A stretch of DNA of 64,000 nt from Amycolatopsis sp. MtRt-6 (GCF_017308975.1 NZ_JADWPD010000001.1:62001-126000); one strand, 5' to 3'; counted from the first letter of the stretch, positions 32,768 to 41,334 are shown. The notes: generated by a model from the letters alone, not told the origin. Numbers and translations: made by a program.

Positions 32768-34402
32768 TCAGCGCCGGGGACAGACAGTCAGCTGGCCCGC
32801 AGGCATGGCGCGTTCGCAGTCGAAGCGGCGGTGCACCCCGGCCGCGACCTCGGCCGGCAGGCGGTCCAGCGCCAGCCAGGACGGCTGCACCACGAGGTAC
32901 CCGGCGTCCGCGTGCTCGAGGCAGTCGAGGTTCTCCCGGTAGCTCTCCAGCTCGCGCACGGCCGGGATGTACGTGCCGCGCTGCACGAACACCGGCGCCG
33001 GGTACCGGCAGTGGGCCGAGTTGCCGAAGAAGTACGCCATGTCGCCGAAGGCCAGGTACACCACGGGCGTGCCGGCACCGATGCGGGCGCGGACCGGCGC
33101 GATCAGGCGCTCGTCGAGATCGGCGGCCGCGACCCGCTCCGAGTTCGTGTAATCCGGGTGGATCCCGTCGAACGAGTAGGGCGCGCTCGGCCACACCGGG
33201 ACCGCGAACACCGCCGACGCGGCGAGCACGGCCACCACCGGCCAGGTCCGGCCACGATCCCTGGCCGCGAGCAGCACACCCGCGACGACCAGCACCGTCA
33301 GCGCGGCGTACACGGGCGTCCCGTGCGCCAGGCGCCACTCCGTCGTCGCCGCCGAGACGATCGGCGCCCCGATGCCGAGCGCGATCGCCGCGAGCACCAG
33401 CGCCCGGGACGGCCCGCCGTGCTCGGCTGACCAGCGCGCCACGGCGAGTGCGCCGAGCGCGGCCGCGAACGGCACCAGGGCCGCCAGGTGGTACTGGAAC
33501 CACTGTCCCTGCAGCACGACCGCCGCGAGCACGACGAGGACCGCGGCCGCGGGCAGGAGGAGCCACGCCAGGCGCGCACGCCGTCCCGCCGCCAGCCGCA
33601 CCAGCACGGCGACGCTCACCGGCAGCAGCGCCACCGCCGGGACCACCATGGCCTCGTTCAGCATCGTCCCGGCGAGCGCCTGCGCGTCGCTCAGCGCCCA
33701 GCCGCGCCGGAGCGGGCTTCCGCCGTTGAGGGAGGACAGCTCGCCGAGCCACCGCCACTCCCGTGGCTCGATCAGCACCGTCAGCCCGAACAGCCCGAGG
33801 CAGATCGGCACGCCGAGCACACCGGTGAGCACCGCGCGCCGCCGGTCGAGCACCGCGACGACACCCAGCGCGACCAGCGCGGTCGGCGCCGTCGTGTACT
33901 TGACCAGCACGGCGAGGGCGAGGAACACCCCACCGGCCACCGTGGCCGGGACCAGCCGCGGGATCCGCAAGGCAGCACCCACACCGCCGGTCGCGAACAC
34001 CGCGGCCAGCCACTCCGGCTGCAGGAAGTCCCAGTTCGGGGCCAGTGCCAGCGCGACACCCGTGGCCGCGGCGACGACCGTCGCCTCGCGGGCCGGGCGG
34101 TACCGCCGCAGGCCGGCACGCAGCAGCAGCGAAACCAGCAGGACGGCGACCAGCGCCAGGATCCGCACGACGGCTTCCCGGACGGGCAGCGGCAGCGCGC
34201 TCCCGGCGTCGCCGGCCGCCAGCACCAGCCGGTAGGCCATCGGCCGGTGGACGAAGACTTCGGACGGCGCCAGCCCGGCCCGGCCGGCCGTCTGGAGCGT
34301 GCCGAGGACGAACCGGACGTCGTGGTTGAGCCCGGTCCAGGCGATCGTCAGCGCCAGCGGGACCAGGAGCAGCAGCCATGCCCAGGAAGCCCGCCGGAAC
34401 AC
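32768..34402 (-). CDS. Polytopic membrane protein, GT-C glycosyltransferase-like
   Basis: 544 residues from GTG at 34402 (VFRRASWAWLLLL). The reading frame continues upstream through the previous gene, but that part is Arg/Pro-rich shadow. About 11-13 hydrophobic helices; an acidic/aromatic first loop (SEVFVHRPMAYR) is followed by a C-terminal soluble segment with cysteines (HCRYPAP, NLDCLEHADAGYLVV). The topology fits polyprenyl-phosphate-sugar-dependent GT-C enzymes, and the position next to bpa recalls Rv3779. Sequence evidence for donor or acceptor is absent. Last gene of a minus-strand unit with the coiled-coil and GT29-like genes. Confidence 0.65.
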   Translation of the reverse strand: MFRRASWAWLLLLVPLALTIAWTGLNHDVRFVLGTLQTAGRAGLAPSEVFVHRPMAYRLVLAAGDAGSALPLPVREAVVRILALVAVLLVSLLLRAGLRRYRPAREATVVAAATGVALALAPNWDFLQPEWLAAVFATGGVGAALRIPRLVPATVAGGVFLALAVLVKYTTAPTALVALGVVAVLDRRRAVLTGVLGVPICLGLFGLTVLIEPREWRWLGELSSLNGGSPLRRGWALSDAQALAGTMLNEAMVVPAVALLPVSVAVLVRLAAGRRARLAWLLLPAAAVLVVLAAVVLQGQWFQYHLAALVPFAAALGALAVARWSAEHGGPSRALVLAAIALGIGAPIVSAATTEWRLAHGTPVYAALTVLVVAGVLLAARDRGRTWPVVAVLAASAVFAVPVWPSAPYSFDGIHPDYTNSERVAAADLDERLIAPVRARIGAGTPVVYLAFGDMAYFFGNSAHCRYPAPVFVQRGTYIPAVRELESYRENLDCLEHADAGYLVVQPSWLALDRLPAEVAAGVHRRFDCERAMPAGQLTVCPRR

Positions 34403-34428
34403 GGCGGGTCTCGGGGCGTCGGCGAGGC

Positions 34429-34884
34429 TCAGCCGGCCACCTCGTGTCTGGCCGCGACGTCTGCTTCCAGGCGGGCCAGGCGCTCTTCGTACTTGGAGAT
34501 CGCGGCCAGGCGCGCGCGGATGCGGGCGTGCTCGGCGCGGACCTCTTCGGCCTCGTCCGGGGCGTACTCGAGCCGCTCCGCGAGGCGAGCCACCGAGCCC
34601 GGCCGTTCGAAGGCGGCGATGCGCGTTTCCAGGGCGGCCAGGTGCGGCGCCAGCCGGCGCTGTTCGTCGTAGAGCCACTTCACGTGGCCGTCGAGTTCCT
34701 GCGTGGTCCGCTCGACATCCCGGCGCAGCTCGGCGATGCCCGCGTGCAGCCGGTCGAGCTCGGGCTGGATCCGGTCGGTCGCGATCTGCTCGATCCGCGG
34801 CCGCAGCCTCGCCATCACCGGTCGCCAGGCCATGCCGACGAGCGCTTTCGCCCGGGGAACCACCAGTCCGCGAATGTCACTCAC
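34429..34884 (-). CDS. Coiled-coil protein of unknown function
   Basis: 151 residues, almost wholly helical and charged. Heptad-like stretches run from about residue 30 to 90 (LRPRIEQIATDRIQPELDRL, HAGIAELRRDVERTTQELDG) and 110 to 145 (EEVRAEHARIRARLAAISKY). No membrane segment or domain recognised. The ATG overlaps the stop of the GT29-like gene by four bases and the stop is 26 bp from the GT-C start. It is therefore co-expressed with two putative glycosyltransferases and may scaffold them. Confidence 0.6.
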   Translation of the reverse strand: MSDIRGLVVPRAKALVGMAWRPVMARLRPRIEQIATDRIQPELDRLHAGIAELRRDVERTTQELDGHVKWLYDEQRRLAPHLAALETRIAAFERPGSVARLAERLEYAPDEAEEVRAEHARIRARLAAISKYEERLARLEADVAARHEVAG

Positions 34885-35573
34885 TGTATGATCTCGATTC
34901 TTCCGGAGTCACGCCAAGTGCTCAGCAGCTTCGATTCCGCGTGCAGCCGGTGTTCCGCCGTCACCCCGACCTTGCTGCCCCAGGCGTGCTCGAAGTCGGT
35001 CTGGTCCGGCCGTTCGACGATCGACACCCCGGTGAGGCGCACCCGCGCCTTCGGGAACAGCTGCCGGCACAGGTACGTCACCAGGGTGCCGGTCGTGGCC
35101 CAGACGTTCTCGTCCGCCGAAAGCCCGAGGAGCTTGGACAGCGGCAGCACGAACTCCCGGTTCGAAATCGGCACGAACCCCAGGTCGGCGGGCCACCAGT
35201 CGGGCAGCGTCTCCGGTTCCCAGAACAGCCGGCCCGGCTCGGCGAGCAGGTAGAGGCGGGAGGTGTAGTCGGCGAACGTGTACGGCGAGACCATGACCCC
35301 GCGGTGGATCACCACGACGTCGGTGCGGCGGCCGTAGGTCGGCTCGGCATCCGGCTCGTCCAGCGCGAAGGTCGTCATGCGGAAGACGAGGTCGCTGCCG
35401 TCGATCAGCGCGGCACGCTCGGCGTCGGGGGCCATCGGCGCGTTCCCGACCACCGCGATCGTCTCGACCCGCTGACCGCGGGCGTAGGCGGTGAGGAGGT
35501 CACGGAGCATACGGCCGGTGTCACCTTCGTCGAGCTGCTCGGACGCTTCGCCCGCGAACTGAGTCCGATTCAT
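34881..35573 (-). CDS. GT29-like (sialyltransferase-motif) glycosyltransferase candidate
   Basis: 230 residues. Three segments line up with GT29 sialylmotifs: L-like IAVVGNAPMAPDAERAALID with LVFRMTTF (39-68), S-like WATTGTLVTYLCRQLF then VRLTGVS (158-184), and the late H-x(2)-H-x-ES-x-LL pattern (208-217, HRLHAESKLL). GT29 enzymes transfer from CMP-nonulosonates, and neuA/B/C are the very next genes. No signal or membrane segment, so it should act in the cytosol. Motifs are weaker than in eukaryotic enzymes and some bacterial relatives are only annotated hypothetical. Confidence 0.6.
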   Translation of the reverse strand: MNRTQFAGEASEQLDEGDTGRMLRDLLTAYARGQRVETIAVVGNAPMAPDAERAALIDGSDLVFRMTTFALDEPDAEPTYGRRTDVVVIHRGVMVSPYTFADYTSRLYLLAEPGRLFWEPETLPDWWPADLGFVPISNREFVLPLSKLLGLSADENVWATTGTLVTYLCRQLFPKARVRLTGVSIVERPDQTDFEHAWGSKVGVTAEHRLHAESKLLSTWRDSGRIEIIQ

Positions 35574-35674
35574 CGCTCCCCCATGGCAACGGTGTCCGGG
35601 GCCGCCGTCAGGGGGCAGCCGAGCAGACGGACAATAGCCGACAGACCACTGTCGTCACCCGGAAGGGGTCCTCT

Positions 35675-36349
35675 GTGACCGCGCTGGCCATCGTCCCGGC
35701 GAGGGGCGGCTCCGTCGGGCTGCCGGGCAAGAACCTGGCGCTCTTCCGGGGCCGTCCGCTGGTCGCGCACACCGTGCACACCGCCGTCACGGCCGGGATC
35801 GCGGACGTCGTCGTCACCACCGACGACGCCGAAATCGCCGCCGCGGCCGAGGCCGAGGGCGCCCGAACCGTCGCCCGGCCCGCCCACCTCGCGGACGCGA
35901 CGAGCCGGACCCTGCCCGCGGTCACGCACGCGATCGACACGCTCGGCGTCCCCGATTCGACGCTCGTCCTCCTGCTCCAGCCCACTTCGCCGTTGCGCAC
36001 GGCCGGGGACATCGCCGAGTGCCTCGACATCCACGCGGACCGGCCCACCGGCTCGGTCGTGCAGATGTGCCGGTCGACCGACCACCACCCGCTGAAGGTA
36101 TGCCTGGAAACGCCGGACGGCGGGATCGCCCCGGTCCGGGACTGGGCGGACCTCGAAGCCCCCCGGCAGACGCTGCCCGTCGTGCTGCGGCCCACCGGCG
36201 GCATCTACCTCGTCCGCGCCGGCGACCTGCGCCGGCACGAGCGGTTCTTCATCCCCGAGGTACGGCCCCAGTTCGTGCCGGCCGAGCGCGCGATCGACAT
36301 CGATTCGGCCGCCGACCTCGTCCTCGCCGAGCAGCACGCGGCCGGCTAG
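35675..36349 (+). CDS. neuA: CMP-nonulosonate (acylneuraminate) cytidylyltransferase
   Basis: 224 residues, GTG at 35675 after GGAAGGGG. Nucleotide-binding start AIVPARGGSVGLPGKNLALF, the family motif ARxGSKGLPxKN with the first lysine replaced by valine and the second kept. LLLQPTSPLRTAGDI and the late PTGGIYLVR plus IDIDSAADL (metal Asp pair) complete the family pattern. It activates a nonulosonic acid with CTP before transfer. Encoded opposite to neuB/neuC, convergent with neuC (4-bp overlap) and divergent from the GT29-like gene over 101 bp. Confidence 0.85.
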   Translation: MTALAIVPARGGSVGLPGKNLALFRGRPLVAHTVHTAVTAGIADVVVTTDDAEIAAAAEAEGARTVARPAHLADATSRTLPAVTHAIDTLGVPDSTLVLLLQPTSPLRTAGDIAECLDIHADRPTGSVVQMCRSTDHHPLKVCLETPDGGIAPVRDWADLEAPRQTLPVVLRPTGGIYLVRAGDLRRHERFFIPEVRPQFVPAERAIDIDSAADLVLAEQHAAG

Positions 36350-37476
36350 CGGTCCACGAAGGCCTTGTACAGCGAGGGCCGCCAGATCTCCTCGCCTTCG
36401 AGGAGGTCGATGATCCGGCGGTGCGCGCCCGGCTCGCCGAACTCGGTGTGCGGCTCGCAGCGGCCCATGGCGCGGGCCTTGCCGATCCCGGCGGTGACGG
36501 CCTCGGCGGTGGGTTCGACCGACAGCACGCTGGGCGCCATCGCGCGGTTGCGCTGCCGGGTGCCGACGGTGACCGACGGCGTGCCCAGGACGGGTGCCTC
36601 CCGCACGCCGGCGCTCGAGTTGCCCAGCACGACGGCCGCGTTCTTCATCAAGGTGACGAAGTACTCGAACCGCATCGACGGCAGCCGCACGAACCGGGGG
36701 CCCGCGAGCCGGTCGAGCTCGCTCCTGATCTCGCGGCAGCCTTCGTCGTTGTTCGGATCGATGACCACCCAGTTGCCGTCGGTGAGCACCGCGTCGACGA
36801 CGGCCGCCGCGTTGCGCCGGTTGAGGTCGCGTTCCGTGGTCACCGGGTGCAGGGCGAGCAGGCCGTAGTCGGTGAACGGGATCTCGTAGTGGCGCCGGAC
36901 CTCGTCGAGGTCGGGCAGCCGCGCCGACGTCAGGACGTCCACCTCGGGACTGCCGACGACGAAGATCCGCTCCTCCTCCTCGCCGAGCTGCAGGAGACGG
37001 CGCCGGGCCGTCTCGTTGGCGACCAGGTGCACGTGGGCGTGCTTCGACAGCGAGTGCCGGATGACGTCGTCGATCGTGCCGCTGACCTCGCCGCCCTCGA
37101 TGTGCACGACCCGCACGTTCGCCAGCGAGCCGACGATCGCGCCGGCGAGGGCCTCGACCCGGTCGCCGTGCACGACGATCGCGGCGGGCTGCTCCTCGTG
37201 CACCAGCCGGGCCAGCGCCTGCACGGTGTTGGCCAGCACGAGCGCCATCGGCTCGTCCTCGATCTGGTTCGGGATCAGGTGCAGCCGTTCGAGACCGGCC
37301 AGCTCGATCTCGCGCACCGTGTAGCCGTAGCTGCGCAGCATGTGCATGCCGGTGACGACGATGCGGGCGGACAGCACCGAGCTCTTCTGCACGGCGAGCA
37401 TGACGTCCCGCAGCTTCCCGAAGTCGGCGCGGGTCCCGGTGAGGAAGAGGACCTCACGCCGCCCGGACTCAGCCAA
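36346..37476 (-). CDS. neuC: UDP-N-acetylglucosamine 2-epimerase, hydrolysing (NeuC-type)
   Basis: 376 residues. Start LFLTGTRADFGKLRDVMLAV is the NeuC form of the family (TGTRADFGKL), distinct from WecB (GTRPEAIK). Further marks are VHGDRVEALAGAIVGSLANV, VHIEGGEVSGTIDDVIRHSL and GNSSAGVREAPVLGTPSVTV in the nucleotide site. The reaction converts UDP-GlcNAc to ManNAc plus UDP, the first step to Neu5Ac. Its start overlaps the neuB stop by eight bases, so both are made from one message. Confidence 0.9.
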   Translation of the reverse strand: MAESGRREVLFLTGTRADFGKLRDVMLAVQKSSVLSARIVVTGMHMLRSYGYTVREIELAGLERLHLIPNQIEDEPMALVLANTVQALARLVHEEQPAAIVVHGDRVEALAGAIVGSLANVRVVHIEGGEVSGTIDDVIRHSLSKHAHVHLVANETARRRLLQLGEEEERIFVVGSPEVDVLTSARLPDLDEVRRHYEIPFTDYGLLALHPVTTERDLNRRNAAAVVDAVLTDGNWVVIDPNNDEGCREIRSELDRLAGPRFVRLPSMRFEYFVTLMKNAAVVLGNSSAGVREAPVLGTPSVTVGTRQRNRAMAPSVLSVEPTAEAVTAGIGKARAMGRCEPHTEFGEPGAHRRIIDLLEGEEIWRPSLYKAFVDR

Positions 37477-38494
37477 GGTCCGCCCAGCTCACCTGCGTGT
37501 TCGCCGGCAGCGCCTTGCTGACGGTGCGGCCGAGCAGGCTGTCGTAGTCCTTCGCCTTGATCTCGCCGGTGCCCGGGCGCTTGACCCAGATGTTGTCCGT
37601 GGTCAGGGCCTCACCCTCGGCGACGTCCTTGGTGGTGACGACGCAGGCGTAGGCGAAGTCGATCGTCGGCTGTTCCTCGGCCAGGATCTGCTTCGACCCG
37701 CCACGAGAGGCGTGGATCAGCCGCGAGCCCTCGACGAGCTGCTTGAACTCGGCGGGCGTCGACGAGACCGGGATGTCCGGCCCCGGCCAGCTCATGTCCG
37801 ACGTGAAGTGCCGCTCGAGCACCGACGCGCCCAGCGCGACCGCGCCCAGGCACGGGTAGATCGTGGTCGTGTGGTCGGAAAGCCCGAGTTCGGCGTCCGG
37901 GAAGGCGGCGTGCAGCTCCGCGATCGCGCCGAGCCGCACCTGCTCCGGCGGCGTCGGGTACAGCGACGTGCAGTGCAGCAGCGCGAAGCCGACACCCGCG
38001 GCCCGCAGGATCTCGACGGCCGGGGTGATGGACGCGATGTCGTTCATCCCGGTCGAAAGGATGACGGGCTTGCCGAACGAGGCCACGTGGCGGATCAGCG
38101 GGTAGTTGTTGCACTCCCCCGAGCCGATCTTGAAGCCTTCGACCCCCAGCTCGGCCAGCCTGTCGGCGGCGGCGCGCGAGAACGGCGTCGACAGGAAGAC
38201 GAGCCCGCGCTCCTCGGCGTGCGCCTTGATCTCCCGCTCGTCCTCGGCGGTGAGCGCGACGCGGTTCATCATGTCCCAGATCGGCTCGTCGGCGTTGCCG
38301 GGCACGACGTCGTTCGGGATCATCTCGTCGTCGACCACGTGGGTCTGGATCTTGACGACCTGGACGCCGGCGTCCGCGGCGTCGTCGACCATCTTGTGCG
38401 CCTTCTTGGGGTCGCCTTCGTGGTTGATCCCGATCTCGGCGATCACGAGAGGGGGGTGGTCGGCACCGACCGGGTGCTCGCCGAGCATGAACAT
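37469..38494 (-). CDS. neuB: N-acetylneuraminate (nonulosonate) synthase
   Basis: 341 residues from ATG at 38494, preceded by GGAGGT on the minus strand. TIM-barrel NeuB domain: LVIAEIGINHEGDPKKAHKM, VKIQTHVV, FLSTPFSRAAADRLAELGVE, FKIGSGECNNYPLI, ILSTGM and LHCTSLYPTP. A C-terminal SAF/antifreeze-like domain (about 275-341; YACVVTTKDVAEGEALTTDN) is present. Condenses PEP with ManNAc (or a related hexose) to give a nine-carbon keto acid. The exact product (Neu5Ac, Kdn or legionaminate type) cannot be read from sequence. Divergent from the exporter permease gene. Confidence 0.92.
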   Translation of the reverse strand: MFMLGEHPVGADHPPLVIAEIGINHEGDPKKAHKMVDDAADAGVQVVKIQTHVVDDEMIPNDVVPGNADEPIWDMMNRVALTAEDEREIKAHAEERGLVFLSTPFSRAAADRLAELGVEGFKIGSGECNNYPLIRHVASFGKPVILSTGMNDIASITPAVEILRAAGVGFALLHCTSLYPTPPEQVRLGAIAELHAAFPDAELGLSDHTTTIYPCLGAVALGASVLERHFTSDMSWPGPDIPVSSTPAEFKQLVEGSRLIHASRGGSKQILAEEQPTIDFAYACVVTTKDVAEGEALTTDNIWVKRPGTGEIKAKDYDSLLGRTVSKALPANTQVSWADLG

Positions 38495-38615
38495 GGAGAC
38501 CTCCGGGTCGCGTGGCTGCGGTCCGTCCCCGACCCTATCCCGTGGACCGCCGGGGCCGGTCCCGCCCCAGTGCCCTGTCAAGGACGCCGCGGATCCCATC
38601 GGTACCCTCGTCCAC

Positions 38616-39569
38616 GTGCATGCCACCAGCACGGTTCAGGCCGCAGACTCACCCGTGGCGACGCCCGCTCCGCCGGCGTCGGACAGCAAGACGTTCTCGC
38701 GTGCCTTCGCCGACATCAAGGCCGGTTTCCGCGCCCGCGAGCTCTGGGGTCACCTCGGCTGGCAGGACATCAAGCAGCGGTACCGCCGCTCGGTGATCGG
38801 GCCCTTCTGGATCACCATCAGCCAGGCCGTCATCGCGCTCGGGCTCGGGCTGCTGTACTCGCAGCTGTTCAACGCGCCGATCGAGGTGTTCCTGCCCTAC
38901 CTGTCCACCGGGTTCATCCTGTGGGGCTTCATCAGCGGCTGCCTCGCCGAGGGCATGGAGACGTTCATCTCCAACGAGGGGCTCATCAAGCAGCTCCCGG
39001 CGCCGCTGAGCGTGTACATGCTGCGCACGGTGTGGCGGCAGACGCTGCTGCTGGCGCACAACATGATCGTCTACGTCGTGATCCTCGTGATCTTCTTCTC
39101 GGCGCTGGACACCCCGTATTCGCTGGGCGCCCCGGACGGCCTGTGCCACCAGGGCCTGTACTGCCACCCCGGCCTGAGCTGGAACATCCTGCTGGCCATC
39201 CCGGGCTTCTTCCTGCTCGCGCTGAACGCGGGCTGGGTGACGCTGCTGCTGGGCATCATCTCGACCCGGTTCCGCGACATCCCGCAGGTCATCAACTCCC
39301 TCATCCAGCTGCTGTTCTACGGCACGCCGATCGTGTGGCCGGTCGACCAGCTGATGGGCGGTGGGGCGCGGGCGGGCATCTCCTGGGTGCTGCCGATCAT
39401 CCAGGCGAACCCGCTGTACCACTTCATGCAGGTGGTCCGGGCGCCGCTGATCGGCCAGTCGTTCACCCCCGGCAACTGGATCGTGGTCGGCTCCATCACC
39501 GTCGTCGGCTGGGCGCTCGCGCTCGTCGCGATGCGCAACTACCGTGCCCGCGTCTCCTACTGGGTGTGA
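38616..39569 (+). CDS. Galactan/polysaccharide ABC exporter permease (Wzm/RfbD-like)
   Basis: 317 residues from GTG at 38616. ABC-2 family: amphipathic LGWQDIKQRYRRSVIGPFWI before the first helix, six helices, and the late IQLLFYGTPIVWP. This is the Rv3783 counterpart, proposed to move lipid-linked galactan across the membrane. The long loop with paired cysteines (GLCHQGLYCHPGL) lies outside. The ATPase gene begins six bases after the stop. Initiates the plus-strand operon permease-ATPase-GlfT1. Confidence 0.9.
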   Translation: MHATSTVQAADSPVATPAPPASDSKTFSRAFADIKAGFRARELWGHLGWQDIKQRYRRSVIGPFWITISQAVIALGLGLLYSQLFNAPIEVFLPYLSTGFILWGFISGCLAEGMETFISNEGLIKQLPAPLSVYMLRTVWRQTLLLAHNMIVYVVILVIFFSALDTPYSLGAPDGLCHQGLYCHPGLSWNILLAIPGFFLLALNAGWVTLLLGIISTRFRDIPQVINSLIQLLFYGTPIVWPVDQLMGGGARAGISWVLPIIQANPLYHFMQVVRAPLIGQSFTPGNWIVVGSITVVGWALALVAMRNYRARVSYWV

Positions 39570-39575
39570 CACAAA

Positions 39576-40391
39576 ATGGTCAGCATTGACGTCCAGAACG
39601 CCTTCGTCGACTTCCCGATCTTCGACGCGAAGACCCGGTCGATGAAGAAGAAGGTCCTCGGCAAGGTCGGGGGCAAGATCGGCACCGACACCAAGGTGCC
39701 GATCATCGAGGCCCTGCACGACGTGACCCTGAACCTCCGCGAGGGCGACCGCGTCGGCCTGGTCGGGCACAACGGTGCCGGCAAGTCCACCCTGCTGCGG
39801 CTGCTCGCCGGGATCTACGAGCCGACCCGCGGGTCGGCTCGGATCCAGGGGAAGATCGCGCCGGTCTTCGACCTCGGCGTCGGCATGGACCCGGAGATCT
39901 CCGGCGAAGAGAACATCATCATCCGCGGCCTCTTCCTCGGCATGACCGCCAAGGAGATGGAGAAGCGGGTCGACGACATCGCGGAGTTCACCGAGCTCGG
40001 CGACTACCTGAAGATGCCGCTGCGGACGTACTCCACCGGTATGCGCGTGCGGCTGGCGCTGGGTGTCGTCACGTCGATCGACCCGGAGATCCTGATCCTC
40101 GACGAGGGCATCGGCGCGGTCGACGCGGCGTTCCTCAACAAGGCGCGCGACCGCCTCAAGGACCTCGTCAAGCGCTCCGGCATCCTGGTGTTCGCCAGCC
40201 ACGCCGACGAGTTCCTCTTCGAGCTCTGCGACTCGGCGCTCTGGATGGACGAGGGGCACATCAAGCAGCAGGGCTCGCTGCGGGACGTCCTCACCGGATA
40301 CAAGGGCCGCGACCCGTTCCAGGACATGAGCAAGGAAACGCTGCAGCGCCTGGGTATCGAGCCGGTAGCGACGACGAACGGCGGAGAATGA
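39576..40391 (+). CDS. Galactan/polysaccharide ABC exporter ATPase (Wzt/RfbE-like)
   Basis: 271 residues. N-terminal segment with MKKKVLGKVGGKIG, then Walker A VGHNGAGKST, signature YSTGMRVRLALG (STGM in place of SGGQ, as in Wzt/TagH types), Walker B ILILDEGIGAVD and switch ASHADEF. The C-terminal carbohydrate-binding domain of O-antigen Wzt proteins is absent, as in the mycobacterial Rv3781 type. Energises export with the permease upstream. Overlaps the GlfT1 start by four bases. Confidence 0.92.
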   Translation: MVSIDVQNAFVDFPIFDAKTRSMKKKVLGKVGGKIGTDTKVPIIEALHDVTLNLREGDRVGLVGHNGAGKSTLLRLLAGIYEPTRGSARIQGKIAPVFDLGVGMDPEISGEENIIIRGLFLGMTAKEMEKRVDDIAEFTELGDYLKMPLRTYSTGMRVRLALGVVTSIDPEILILDEGIGAVDAAFLNKARDRLKDLVKRSGILVFASHADEFLFELCDSALWMDEGHIKQQGSLRDVLTGYKGRDPFQDMSKETLQRLGIEPVATTNGGE

Positions 40392-41299
40392 TGGCCAGCG
40401 AGACCCGGCAGCTGCCCGACGGCGCGGTCGTCGGCGTGGTCGTCACGCGGCACCGGCGCGAGCTGCTCGCGGACTCACTGAAGATCATCGCGGCCCAGAC
40501 CCGGCCGGTCGACCACCTGGTCGTGGTGGACAACGGGCCGGACGACTCCGCTCGCGAGGTCGTCGAGAACTACCCGCTGCCGCACACGTACCTGCCGTCG
40601 CACCGCAACCTGGGCGGCGCGGGCGGGTTCGCGCTGGGCATGCTGCACGCGCTGTCGCTCGGCGCGGACTGGATCTGGCTGGCCGACGACGACGGCCGCC
40701 CGGCCGACGAGAACGTGCTCGCCATCCTGCTGGAGGAAGCGGAAAAGCGGGACCTGGCGGAGATTTCGCCGGTGGTGTCCAACATCGACGCACCGGACAA
40801 GCTGGCGTTCCCGCTGCGCCGCGGCCTGACCTGGAAGCGGTCGCAGGCCGAGCTGGGCACGGACTTCCTGCCCGGCATCGCGTCCCTGATGAACGGCGCG
40901 TTGTTCCGCGCGTCCACTTTGGACGTCGTCGGCGTGCCGGACCTGCGCCTGTTCTTCCGCGGCGACGAGGTCGAGCTGCACCGGCGGCTGGCCCGCTCGG
41001 GGCTGCCGTTCGGCACGTCGCTGAAGACGAAGTACCTGCACCCGGACGGCTCGGACGAGTTCAAGCCGATGCTGGGCGGCAAGTTCCACGCGCAGGACCC
41101 GGAGAACGAGGTCAAGCGCTACTACACGTACCGCAACCGCGGGTACCTGCTGTCGCAGCCGGGGATGCGGAAGATCGGCGCGCTGGAGATCGTCCGGTTC
41201 GGACTGTACTTCGTGGGCGTGAAGCGCGATCCGAAGGCGTTCCTGCAGTGGCTGAAGCTGGTGCGGCAGGGTCGCGCCGAGAAGTTCTACCGCTACTGA
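40388..41299 (+). CDS. glfT1: Galactofuranosyltransferase GlfT1
   Basis: 303 residues. GT2 fold: VVTRHRRELLADSLKIIAAQ, VVVDNGP, RNLGGAGGF and the DxD-type ADDDGRP (D100-D102), then MNGALFRASTLDVVG and FFRGDEVELHRRLARSG for the acceptor-side acidic pair. It adds the first two galactofuranose units to the rhamnosyl-GlcNAc linker lipid. Position after the Wzm/Wzt pair is as in mycobacteria (Rv3782). Followed directly by a strong terminator. Confidence 0.92.
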   Translation: MMASETRQLPDGAVVGVVVTRHRRELLADSLKIIAAQTRPVDHLVVVDNGPDDSAREVVENYPLPHTYLPSHRNLGGAGGFALGMLHALSLGADWIWLADDDGRPADENVLAILLEEAEKRDLAEISPVVSNIDAPDKLAFPLRRGLTWKRSQAELGTDFLPGIASLMNGALFRASTLDVVGVPDLRLFFRGDEVELHRRLARSGLPFGTSLKTKYLHPDGSDEFKPMLGGKFHAQDPENEVKRYYTYRNRGYLLSQPGMRKIGALEIVRFGLYFVGVKRDPKAFLQWLKLVRQGRAEKFYRY

Positions 41300-41330
41300 A
41301 AAGGGGCCCCTTTGCCAGGGGCCCCTTTTT
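41300..41330. terminator. Rho-independent bidirectional terminator
   Basis: AAAGGGGCCCC (41300-41310) pairs with GGGGCCCCTTT (41318-41328) around a seven-base loop, ending in a T run. It begins one base after the GlfT1 stop and four bases before the stop of the convergent WXG protein gene. Confidence 0.92.
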
Positions 41331-41334
41331 CGTG

